Of a stretch of DNA of 64,000 bases, positions 23,301-33,546 are shown piece after piece; the first letter of the stretch is position 1, and each line of letters begins with the position of its first letter. Made by a program: the position numbers and the translations under genes. The notes under the pieces are model-generated. The model searched no databases. It saw nothing but the letters and a program-made list of their open reading frames with translations, and was not told the origin of the DNA. This DNA comes from Aphanomyces cochlioides (taxonomy: Eukaryota > Oomycota > Saprolegniomycetes > Saprolegniales > Verrucalvaceae), in contig JAHQRK010000006.1 in assembly GCA_019828595.1 (NCBI GenBank), positions 2,170,001-2,234,000 on the forward strand, read 5' to 3'.

Positions 23301-26300
23301 GGCTTACATTTCCAATACTTCGTCCAAATTGACGAGTTTCACCTTGATCTCGGATACGAACTACGTAGCCCAAAATGGATCACGTGTTACTCGAGCGCTG
23401 TTTGAAATTTGCTTGAAAAAAGGCTGGCCGTTGGCTGCAGAGAAAGTCCTCAATATTGCCAAAGCCATTGATCATCGCATGTGGTGGACTCAATCGCCTC
23501 TTCGGAGATTCCTTAATGTTTTGCCGTTTGATGCTGTTGCACGTTTGGAAGAACGGTACGACATTGATACCCTTTTCACCTTGAGTGTCGACGAAATTGG
23601 TGTGGCTGTTAACAGTCCTCGAGTTGCTGAAAAGGTGAGTATTCCACATATTTGTACGGCATCATATTGGTGTAGATTGTACAATACTTGAAATATCTGC
23701 CCTACCTTTCTGTGGAAATTTATGTGCAGCCTTTGACACAAGGCATTTTGAAGCTGACAGTCGACTTTTCGTGTGATTTCGAGTGGAATGATCAATATCA
23801 TGGCTCCGTTGAATCATGGTGGATTTGGGTTGAGGATGAATCTGCGATGTATCATTCCGAGCATGTCCTTATTCACAAGGCCCAGCAACTAGACGTCATG
23901 CAATGTACATTTCACGTCCCAATGTTTCAAGGTACCAAGCCTAACTACACCTTGCGCCTTCTGTCCGATCGATGGGTCGGCGTGGACAGTTCGCATCCCC
24001 TTGAGATCCCTGAAGTGGAAGCACCAGAAGCCGTGTTTTACACGCCACTGCTTCGTTTGCACCCACTACCTCTCTCGGCATTGAAACAGCCAGCTTTTGA
24101 AGAACTTTACTCATTTCCCTTCTTCAACCCAATCCAAACGCAACTATTTTACCCGCTCTATCATACTGATGGTAACATTTTACTCGGTGCCCCTACTGGC
24201 AGTGGAAAAACGATTGTGGCTGAGTTGGCCATGTTGCGCGTGTGGAATGTGCAGCAAAAACACAGTATTATTGTCTATGTTGCACCGCTGAAAGCGCTGG
24301 CGCGTGAACGTGTGAAGGACTGGACTCGGAAGTTTCAACATACTTTGGGCAAACAAGTTGTCGAGCTTACTGGAGACACAACAGTGGAGTCCCGCGTGCT
24401 AAAGCAGGCATCAATCATTGTTACGACACCAGAGAAGTGGGATTTAGTCACCCGAAACATCCAGCCCTCCTCTTTTGTGCATAACGTTCGTTTGGTCTTG
24501 CTCGACGAAGTGCATTTACTTGGTGAAGATCGTGGCCCGGTACTCATCCTAGAATTTGAGAAACTGTAATCTTTATCGTGTTTTAGGTGCTCGAAGCAAT
24601 AGTGTCCCGCATGCGCATGCTCAAGAATTCGAAACGTTTGGTGGCATTAAGCACAGCATTGGCAAATGCAATGGATGTGGGACGTTGGATGGGAATTTCA
24701 GACCCTGACAAGGGAATCTTTAATTTCCGAGCGTCTGTCCGTCCAATTGCAATGGAGGTGCACCTACAAGGCTTTGCCGGTCGACATTATGTCCCACGGA
24801 TGACAGCGATGAACAAACCTACGTATCACGCCATTCAAACTCATTCGCCAACAAAGCCTGTGTTGGTATTTGTTTCTTCTCGAAGCCAAACGCGACTCAC
24901 TGCCATGGCTTTGGTTTCATTTGCAGCGTTGGCTGGTACTCCCAAACAATTTTTGTGGGAAGACGAAGATATCATGGCGACATGGATCGATCAAGTTCGA
25001 GATTCAGCACTCAAGGATTCGCTGGCTTTTGGTATCGGGCTCCATCATGCCGGTAATTTCATGCTTCAGTAAGCTTGATTGACACGTTCTTCGTAATAGG
25101 ATTAGGTCCAAGTGATCGAGATATCGTTGAAGAGCTCTTCTTGAACAACAAGATCCAAGTTGTGATCTGTACATCGACACTCGCTTGGGGAGTAAACCTT
25201 CCTGCCCACTTGGTCGTAGTGAAAGGGACAGAATTTTACGACCCCAAGCAAGGACGCTACGCCGATTATCCCATGAGTGATATTCTTCAAATGATTGGAC
25301 GTGCAGGCCGTCCTCAATTCGATACGAGCGGCGTCGCGTGCGTTTTGGTGCAAGACGTGAAGCAAAACTTCATCAAGCGCCTTATCTATGAGCCGCTGCC
25401 CGTCGAGTCGTCGCTTCATTTGCATCTCGACAACACGCTCAACGCTGAAATCTGCAATGGCACAATCAAGTCAATCGCAGATGCCGTCATGTATTTGTCA
25501 TGGACATTCTTGTTTCAGCGCGTGCAGCAAAACCCAGCGTACTACCAAATCGACACCACCGTCGAAGACTTCTTCAAGAAGCTGGTCAAGTCCATTTTGG
25601 CACGCCTTGTCGAATCCCAATGCTCCACTTTGGTCAAAGGGGTCGTTGCTCCAACCTCACTGGGGAAAATTGCCAGTGCGCAATACCTCGAGTGCACCAC
25701 TGTGCATCACTTGCACAAGTCTCTCAGTGCGTTGAGTGATGAAGATGTCTCTGCGTTTGCGCTGCTTCGTATTATATGTGGCTGCACCGAGTTTGCCGAG
25801 CTCCCAATTCGACCTCAAGAAGAGCGATTGATCCAAGGACTATCCCAGCAATGCCGCTTTCGCGAGCGCTCATGGAAATGGGATACGCACAGTTCTCACT
25901 TGAAGTGCCTTCTTTTGCTTCAGATGCATTTGGGTGGCATTCCTATGCCCTCGAGCGACTTTTGGAATGACCTACGGCTTGTGCTGGATCATATTCCCCG
26001 CGTCATTGGGGCTATGATGGATATCAGTGCCCTTCTTGGACGTTCGAAGTTAGTTCTCGCCGTGAACCAACTGAGCCAAGGTGTCTTGTACGGCTACTGG
26101 CCGCATGCAAGCAGTTGGTGGCAGCTTCCGCACGTGACGGATGATGAGTTGTCGTCTTTTCCTGACATCGAGTCCGTGGTTGATGTCAAGCGACATTTGC
26201 CCCGACGGCTGTCCGAGCGACAGAGGCAAGAATGCCTTTCTATCGTTGATAAGATGCCTCGACTGTCGTGGTCTGTATCGACAAATGGCTCGGACAAGGC

Positions 26301-26553
26301 AATTGTTGTGAAAGTGAAAGTGCACAACGACAAGCTTCAGTCGCTGATCTCGAATCGCTGGACCAAGCCCCGTCCCCACATGCTCTATGTCTTGGTCCTC
26401 GGGGAAAAGGGCCAGTTGGTTTCGTTGTGCCATTTACCCTACCGCAAATCAATCTCAAGCGCGATCCAATTGCCAGAGGATGTGTCGAAGTACACGATCG
26501 AAATCGTGTCCAACTGCAGCATGGTCCGAGTCCTCCCCAGCGCCTCTACGTAG
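20338..26553 (+). CDS. ASCC3: Activating signal cointegrator complex helicase ASCC3 (tandem Ski2-like helicase)
   Basis: Ten exons, 1,939 residues; introns 21332-21372, 21684-21733, 22585-22628, 22911-22949, 23092-23132, 23256-23301, 23635-23675, 24540-24586 and 25053-25099. Two full helicase cassettes are visible. Cassette 1 has CAPTGAGKTN, a DEVH box (LLIIDEVHLL), SATLPNY and QIFGRAGRPQ; cassette 2 has GAPTGSGKT, LLDEVHLLGEDRGP, the STALAN motif III and MIGRAGRPQ. Each is followed by a winged helix and Sec63 region. STALAN in cassette 2 and VYGMSYD-type segments fit ASCC3 rather than the spliceosomal BRR2. ASCC3 drives disassembly of collided ribosomes and supports ALKBH3 alkylation repair. 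Both Walker A lysines are intact, so both cassettes could hydrolyse ATP. Confidence 0.96.
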
Positions 26554-27331
26554 CAACCACGCAAGCCAGCCCCCTCAGTCAAAAAGCCTCAGCGTACTGT
26601 ACCTTGATACTCGACGTGGATATAGGCTCGCAATCGGCTGAGCACTCTCCCCTTAGCTGGAGATGCTAATCCACAGCTTGTTATCACATTTTGTTTGTCA
26701 CAAAGTGTCGCCCAGAACGCATGGCTGTACAATCGCCTTTCCTCTGAGGAACCATCATGCAAACTCGAATGAACTCGAAAGTCCCTTCCGCCTCAATTGC
26801 CTCGACTAGTTCTCAAAGGCCATTCCAACATGATACCCATCATGCTGCCTTCATATGAATGACGTCATGATGGCATCCTGGTGAACTTTTGGACGGCGCA
26901 GTTTTTTCGCTTTACGTCAAAGGTTCCACATGTGGCATGTGGCGTCTGAACTGTCGTCATCCAGTCAGAAGTTTGTGGTATGATTGTTCCCATCTGTGCT
27001 GTCGTCTTGTCACCATGTTGTCTGACGACTGCCGACGATTTCCACCACGTCGTGCCGTCGACGCCCGACAAAATTGGCCATACAATTCGACAACTGTCCC
27101 AGAGTACAATAAACGGCAAGAGGCGACGATGGACGATTGTCGTCGTTTCCTCTGCATGTTTCGCACATCCAGGTGCATGTTTATGGAAGAGGTTGCTCCC
27201 ACGTAGGCGAAAGTTGAGACAAAGTGGATGGACACCCATTTGTGTATCATCAACAGTGGGTTTGATTAGGTCCGAGGCATCAGCACGCCCACTGACAAAG
27301 TTGGCCATGTTGGTAAACATCCCCAGTCCTG
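26554..27331. other. Intergenic flank of the hAT element with an open minus-strand frame
   Basis: No recognised gene. The minus strand is open from 27338 down to 26865 (~157 codons) with no known domain. That frame continues across the element into 28548 and beyond if the 1,200-bp insertion and one target copy are removed. Confidence 0.4.
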
Positions 27332-27624
27332 CTCCCAATCAGAGTTGTGATACGTTACGATACGTTATGATATAACGTATTTTAGTACGGAAAACTCATA
27401 ACGTAACGTATTCCGATATACGTTATATTTAACGTAACGTAATACCGTATTACGTTTGGATACGTTATTTTAATGTCGCAGGCGCAATGCCTTCTTATAT
27501 ATTATATTGATTGATGGTGAGCCAAAATCTATTCACAAGATGAAGTCCATGTGTGGACTGAGCGATCTCTGTTGATGTAGGCGAGTTGCTGGATGCCAAA
27601 CGTGATCATGATGAGTTCGTCAAC

Positions 27625-27649
27625 TGTGTAGTTATAATATAACTACACA
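27625..27649. repeat. Perfect 12-bp-arm palindrome
   Basis: TGTGTAGTTATA is followed after one base by its exact reverse complement, inside the hAT element. It could form a cruciform or bind a dimeric protein; it may also be the scar of a former insertion or excision. Confidence 0.7.
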
Positions 27650-28012
27650 ATGAACGGCGTCAGAGTGAACAACTTAAGTGTGATGAAGGTAGGATTGCTT
27701 TCTGCACGCGATATTGGGCAATGCGCTTTCGACACCATGGAGAAGTTTGGGTGTACTGCACATGTACAGGACGAATTGTGCTGTCATTCATTTATGGACA
27801 AGAACTCCATCAGCAGCTTAAAATACTGGGTAGTATATAACCTTTCCTTGATTATTGCAGAATGCTCGATTACATGATACTACACTATTGCATCACTTTA
27901 TATAAGCTAGTCTATGATTAGTTAGGCGTCTAGCTTGCTGGGGAATTAAGAGACTGGGTTGCAGATGGTGAAAAGCATTATTTTAGCCTCATGTTACCAC
28001 TTAAATCCATTA

Positions 28013-28366
28013 GGGCCCGTCTGGATGCCAAATAAAAAATATTGTGAAAATTCGATATGTGATATTTTGTATTTTGGTCAAAATAATACAAACCACGTAT
28101 TATAATATCACGATAATTAAAATTTCGCACTGTCTGGATTCCCACGAAAATAAAATAATCATTGGGAATTTGTGTGGATTATACGATATTGGGGAAAATA
28201 TTCTACTTTGAGTAGAATATTATTAATTGCATATTTGGCCTGTTTTGAAATAAATTATTGCGATAAAATTTATGCAATATTTGGCATCCAGACAGTGTAT
28301 TATGCGATAATCAAAATTGTGCAATAATTGATCAAAATATTGCGAATTATCTCAATAATAGGTCCC
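28013..28366. mobile_element. Nested Tourist/Harbinger-like MITE (about 354 bp)
   Basis: The block begins GGGCCCGTCTGGATGCC and ends ...ATAGGTCCC, flanked on both sides by TTA (28010-28012 and 28367-28369). GGGCC-type ends with a 3-bp TTA/TAA target copy are typical of Tourist-like PIF/Harbinger MITEs. The inverted copy of CTGGATGCCAAATA lies about 65 bp inside the right end rather than at it, so the termini are imperfect or the element is itself rearranged. AT-rich, no coding capacity. Confidence 0.5.
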
Positions 28367-28547
28367 TTAAAATGATTAAATTAATTGGTAAATATACCTT
28401 ATAACGTAAAACGGTATTACGGTAAAAAATAACGTACGTAATGATGTACGTTTTAATTATATCGTATCGTAATACGATTCGAAATAACGTAACGTAATAC
28501 CGTACATTACGATATTTAACGTAACGTATCACAACTCTGCTCCCAAT

Positions 28548-29008
28548 TGTTGATGTTGGCCAGACACATTTCCCCAAGAGTCCGAGACAAAAACAAGGTG
28601 AATCCGTGGTGGAAAGCGCCGACGCCGACGGAATTCCGTCCGAAACATGGTCAGCATGGACAGAGTCGAGTCGGGGTCGAGTCCAGGATTGAAGGAGAAG
28701 AGAAAAGACCGAGTTGAAGCGAAACGTCTCTGTGGATTCTGTCAAGGAAGTTCTGTTGATGGTTGTGAAGATTACGAGCGGACTCTTGAGTGGGAGCGCG
28801 AATGTGCATGATGACACGCATATCATCCTCCTCTCGGTCGCCGATACAGCTGTACTTCGTCATGTTGAAGTCACGCACGATTGATGCAACTACTTTCACA
28901 GTTGGACGTTCAAGTAGAGAGCGCACGCGGGAGTGGAGCGTAATCAAGAGGAAGAGTGTGCAATTGTCGTCGTAGTTGGGATTTTCACGGAGCAAGCAGA
29001 TCACAGAG
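28548..29008. other. Right flank of hAT element, no confident gene
   Basis: This 460-bp stretch upstream of the bZIP gene is open on the minus strand in more than one frame. One of those frames is continuous with the minus-strand frame on the far side of the element. No domain is recognised, so it is left unannotated as a gene. Confidence 0.4.
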
Positions 29009-30349
29009 ATGAGTTCAACGTGGACGCTGCCGCCGCTGCGCATGATGCAGCCGGCCTTGTCGACGAACACAACAACGAATCCAATCTTGGGAACACTTCC
29101 ACCACCGCCGAGACCGTTTGGACTCTCTCCACGAGAAGAGTACGACGCATGCTCGGCTCAAAATGACGATGCCGACTCGGACGAACAACAAGAGACTCCC
29201 CGAGGTCGACCACCGCTCTCTCAAAGTAAGACAGCCACACAGAAGGAACGAGAAGACCGTCTCGAGAAGGATCGCATGCGCAAAACAAAGTACCGCAGGG
29301 AGAAACTCGCACAACTCAATGATCTCAAAGCGACAGCACGCTCACTGGAGATCCAGTTGGAGCAACTTACGGTGAAGAAACAGCTCGAAGGTCATGCCAT
29401 CAAGCGATATGAGCCGTATCCGACTGTATCGGTCCGACGGGTTGACATGTGGAGAGACATTGCCGAGGCCGAGATCGTCAACGTCCGAGGCAGCGTCAAG
29501 GAACAAGAAGAGCTTTTACAAGCGCTCGAGGAGAAACTCCAGATAGCCATAGCACTCAAGCGCAACGTGAACGACCGCAGCGATGTCCCAGTACGTGCCC
29601 GATCGTCATGACGTCTTCTCACAGATCTCTGTTAGCTCTGCTTTGATCCCCGACGGAAACCCGACATCCACTTGGCTATGAACTCGCTCACGCGGCACCC
29701 ATCCATGCGCGACCAGAACATTCATGCGCTCCTCGATGCACAGTACAACCAACTGACGAAGGAGCTCTTCACAAAGTTTCCCACGGCTGACAACGAAGGC
29801 ACGTGCGACTTTGTGCTGAGCGGATCGAGTCTCTCCTTCGTCGAGCTCAAAAAGTTTGGCATCTTGTATGGACATGTCACCGATGTTGCCGACGTCAGGT
29901 GGAGGGTTCGACCTCCTGGCAGCAAGGTACAAGACAATGCGCCCGTGTCAAGTCCTAACGAGCGCCTCTTGCAGATCGACAATTTGGACATCAACACAAC
30001 TTTCATGGAAGTTTTTTATGGCCCTATGAAGTATCACTTCCTGTCCAAGCGGTACATTGAGCCTGGTCGTGTTGTCATGCTCTGTCGCACTGTTCTGTAC
30101 GACGAGGTCTGCCCAGAGCAAAACCCGCCGAGACATCACATCCTCTCATGGATTGTGGTCGAAGACATTTCCCACCCGACAGATAAAATGGCGACAAGTT
30201 GCATCCGAGGGTACACCCAAGCGTGCTTGAACACAGCAGGCTCGGTCAATCTCCAGAGCTACACACTCTTCATGAAAGAAGTTACAAGACACAATTTGGA
30301 GGTGAATGGCGAGCTCCATCGGCATTTTAGGTGCTTGATATTGAATTGA
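29009..30349 (+). CDS. bZIP-like transcription factor with long C-terminal domain
   Basis: Three exons, introns 29591-29635 and 29927-29974, give 415 residues. A basic stretch (KDRMRKTKYRREKLAQLNDL, near residues 90-115) runs into a leucine-heptad helix (LEIQLEQL), the layout of the large oomycete bZIP family, though the canonical Asn of the basic region is not at its usual place. The remaining ~250 residues form an alpha/beta domain with WRDIAEAE, FELKKFGILYG-like and VVMLCRTVLYDE segments, a companion domain seen in these proteins whose function is unknown. The second intron is 48 nt, in frame and stop-free, so retention would keep the frame; a CTAAC branch site favours splicing. An ATG at 29042 is an alternative start. 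Convergent with VPS16, 45 bp between stops. Confidence 0.78.
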
Positions 30350-30394
30350 AACAACAAAATCGTCAAATCTACCGATGTTTGGAGAAAGGAGGAC

Positions 30395-33179
30395 TTAGAT
30401 GAAGCCAAGTTGTTGCGCCGCTTGGTCAATTTGCGCGTGGATTTCGGGCAGAGGACAGTTGTTGCGGACGGATGACAATTTGTCTGGATCCTTCAACTTG
30501 ACGGCCATGTCTAATGCAGCTGTCCACATTTGCAAGTGGATGAGCGTGTCAAATTTTTCGTCGGGTTGCGTGATACGCGACGCGTACGACTCAGCTTGGC
30601 CCTTTTCGCCCTCTTGCAAACAGGCAATGGCAAATGCTTTGAAGCCACAAGGCGGCGTCTTCTTTTCGTTGGAAAACTACATGGCACAACTTGAAAACTG
30701 CAAACACAGCATGAGTTCTACCTTGTGCAGTGTGTCCCATTGATGGGTTTCCGCCAGGGCCTTGATTTTCACGCGGTAGAATCGCTTCTCAGGCACTTTG
30801 AATTTTTTGACGATGGCTGCCGCTACTTGCAATGATTTCGGTTCACGCTTAGCGTCCATGCACAAATGTCGAATGGTGTCGCTCAAAGACATGCTGACAT
30901 AAGTATAAGGTCCAGCGCTTGCTTTTTCATCAAGTTTCCGCTGTTCGACGAGCAAATCAATTTGCTCTTCGGTCAATTTAGCGTTGATGGGAAGTTTGGC
31001 GCTATTGTATTTAGCCATGGCTTCTTTCAGTTTCTTGAGCTTTTCGTCCGTGTTCGGCTCAACGAACGAAGTCAAGACATCGTAGTTTGCACTCGACACT
31101 TCGTGCCAGATATTTTCTAAGTTTACACGATGAACCATTCAATAGTTGCACGATACGTACCCAACTTGGTGCTTTCGGCTTTTGTGGCAATGTAAAACGA
31201 CGAGAGGAGATGGATAGCTTCGGCGTATTGTGGTTCGCTGTGCAAGACGCGACGGAAATGATCAGGAGGCATAGTTCTCTCCATGTGAAAGAGTGTCAAA
31301 TAAATCAAGTCAGTATTGCTTGATTCAAGAGACTTGCGCAATGCAAGCTCGTACTCGCCCATTGACAACAGAAGCGGTACTTGGTCCGACGAGTTTTCTT
31401 CCAAATCCAACAACATGGTTGCCAGTCGATGACGACCAGCCCGTTCAGCACAGCTTGCAATTTCAGAATACGACACCAAAGTTGCATCCTTGAGCTTCTT
31501 GCGAACCATCGACACAATCGCTTCGTCCGTCATGGGAATTCCCGATGGATCTGTTTCGAAGGAAGATTTTACCTTTGTAGTGTCGTTAGTCCAGCTTTCA
31601 AGAGCATTCGCTTTACCTTTTCGCAAGCCCAGTGTACGAGGACACGATCGGATGTAATCTTCATATATTCGCAAATCTTCAGTGCGATGAAATGGTGATG
31701 CATTGCAACTAGACGAGATACAACGACTTCGCAGGACAAACGATCGAATTGCGTCAAAGTCAAGGGTAAGCCAATCGAGGGCTTTCGCAACGCGTTCAGG
31801 ACACGCAACTTACGGCACATGTCAACGAACAATTCGGAATCATAATTTGAGCTCGGATTGTCGGTAGTTCCGCCAGGGGCCGCGGGATTGCTGTTGTCGA
31901 AGAAGCATTTGCCATAGGACGCAGCTCGCAAAAGAGTGCTTTGTGCAGTGTAATCAAATTCGTTTCCTGCAGCAGTGATGCAATCCATGATGGCTTGTTC
32001 CAATGTGTGTTGGGTTTGGATAGCGCGAATGTTTTCGTCGGCCTTTGCATCACCCGAATCAAAAGCATCTAACGCATCCAAGAGCATAGCAGCAGGCGCC
32101 GTACTACCGATACGCTTGATGGTTTCGATCGCGCGGGGAACACGCATGAGCACCTCGTGGGTGCGGGAACTGTAAATGCGACAGCAATCTACTTCTTGAC
32201 AGAGCGAGACTGGTCCATCGTCACAAGGGAACTTCAACCAAGAGCCTTTAGGGCCAACCATAATGAGACCCACACTTTGCCAGTAAAGCAACACAGAATC
32301 TTCACCGCACCACAGCATCGCTGCAGGACTGGTCTTGCTTTGAGTGTCAAACGCCAAAATCTTCTTGTCAAAGCCAGTGTTGAGGACAGTCAAAGTACCA
32401 TCCTGAGTAAAAATTGCCATGAACATTCCGTTCGGAGCGATGGCAATTTTACTGATTGGAGCTTTGATTGACGATTGCAATTTCATATCCATGACTTTGT
32501 TGGGTTCGCTCGACGATGTTCCTTTACTCACGACAACTAGAGAATTTGTCGACGTTCCAAGGAAAATTTCTGGCAAGCCGCTCTTGACAAATCGAGGGTC
32601 TAAGACAGCCATACACGTGGGGGGATTAGCTGGGCTGACGCCTGTCTCTGCGATGCAATACACACGAGGTTTGACGGAGTCAATATCGAGCGCCTGGGCA
32701 ATCATAAAGTTGTCCAAAAGGGCTACAAGTCCACCGCCCCACGCTTCAAACGATATCACTTTGAATTTTGATTCGGCGGGAAAGAGCGTAAATTGATTTT
32801 CAACGTCACCCATGATACTGTAGCTGATACAATCACCATCGTCGAAGACACAGAGCAAGCGCATTTCGTCGGTCCAGAACATGCCGAAGAGTGTTTTCTT
32901 CTTCGTATCGAACGACGAAAAGTCGATGGATGCCAACTTGGCACCGCATGCGTTGAAGATAAAGAGCGTGCGCGACAGCGAGCCTTTGGAGTCCATCTTG
33001 ACAAGACGGGACGGATCTCGAATCATCGCAATGGGGCCACCAAATTGTGCGGGAACAACGAGAAATTCTCTCAAATCTCCGAGGGCGCTCACTTCTTCCT
33101 TCCATGCAGGGGCCATTTCAAACAACTGGTGCTTTTGGTACGGAACATCGCCCAGCGCATGCCATTCTGATGGATCCAT
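30395..33179 (-). CDS. VPS16: Vacuolar sorting protein VPS16 (HOPS/CORVET core subunit)
   Basis: Four exons, introns 31573-31616, 31117-31160 and 30677-30721, give 883 residues, matching the usual ~840. The N-terminal half is a beta-propeller (for example GMFWTDEMRLLCVFDDGDCI, APNGMFMAIFTQDGTLTVLN). The C-terminal alpha-solenoid includes CDDGPVSLCQEVDCCRIYSS, ISYS-like VSYSEIASCAERAGRHRLA, QVPLLLSMGEYELALRKSLE and SMSLSDTIRHL, all characteristic VPS16 segments. VPS16 links VPS33 to the class C core that tethers endosomes and lysosomes before fusion. Splicing at 31573-31616 removes a segment that would otherwise end in a stop. Confidence 0.95.
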
Positions 33180-33546
33180 CTATGCGGGACGCAGTCACTT
33201 CCTCAGAGAATGTCAAAATGCACTTGCTACCATATGAGTGGTCGAAACAAAGCCTAAAAAGCCTCTTGATTGGTCAATATATATATTCAATATTTATCTT
33301 GTATTTGTATCCATAATCGACTCATACCAAAAACATTGCAGGAGCAAGAGAGAAACGGTGCCTCGGGTCCAGGAGTAGCCAAAATACATCTTCAGCGCGG
33401 AGATGCACGTAAGTGGTTCAACTGAAGTGACATACAGCACTGTAATTTGGGGACACAAGTAACTGAATTACAGCCACAGGCAAGAAAGTGCTTTTTAGGT
33501 ATAGAATATTCAACAAGGGGTTATACAAGGCAACAACTCACAGCTC
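33180..33546. other. Intergenic region between VPS16 start and kinase stop
   Basis: This 367-bp stretch contains the VPS16 promoter, with a CCAAT-type word (ATTGGTC near 33271). Short coding-like segments bounded by AG and GT occur near 33343-33410, but no complete gene could be built. Confidence 0.4.

Larger units (their letters stand above)
27340..28539. mobile_element. Non-autonomous hAT-type DNA transposon, 1,200 bp
   Basis: Both ends carry perfect 20-bp terminal inverted repeats beginning CAGAGTTGTGATACG, and the ends abut an 8-bp target duplication. The subterminal 130-150 bp at each end is built from short ACGTTA/TAACGT words in both orientations, the likely transposase-binding arrays. 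The interior codes for no transposase (longest frame ~75 codons), so the element depends on another copy for movement. A second insertion-like block lies at 28013-28366. Perfect ends and target copies suggest recent insertion. Confidence 0.8.
27332..28547. repeat. 8-bp target-site duplication CTCCCAAT flanking the hAT element
   Basis: CTCCCAAT occurs at 27332-27339 and again at 28540-28547, immediately outside the terminal inverted repeats. A perfect 8-bp direct repeat is the insertion footprint of hAT transposases. Confidence 0.85.

Noticed and set aside
28651..29070. 139-codon minus-strand frame overlapping the bZIP start
   Set aside because: No domain recognised; overlaps a supported gene on the other strand. 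Kept only as part of the interrupted-frame finding.
33343..33540. Coding-like plus-strand segments bounded by AG and GT
   Set aside because: No start exon and no recognisable family; segments are short enough to arise by chance.
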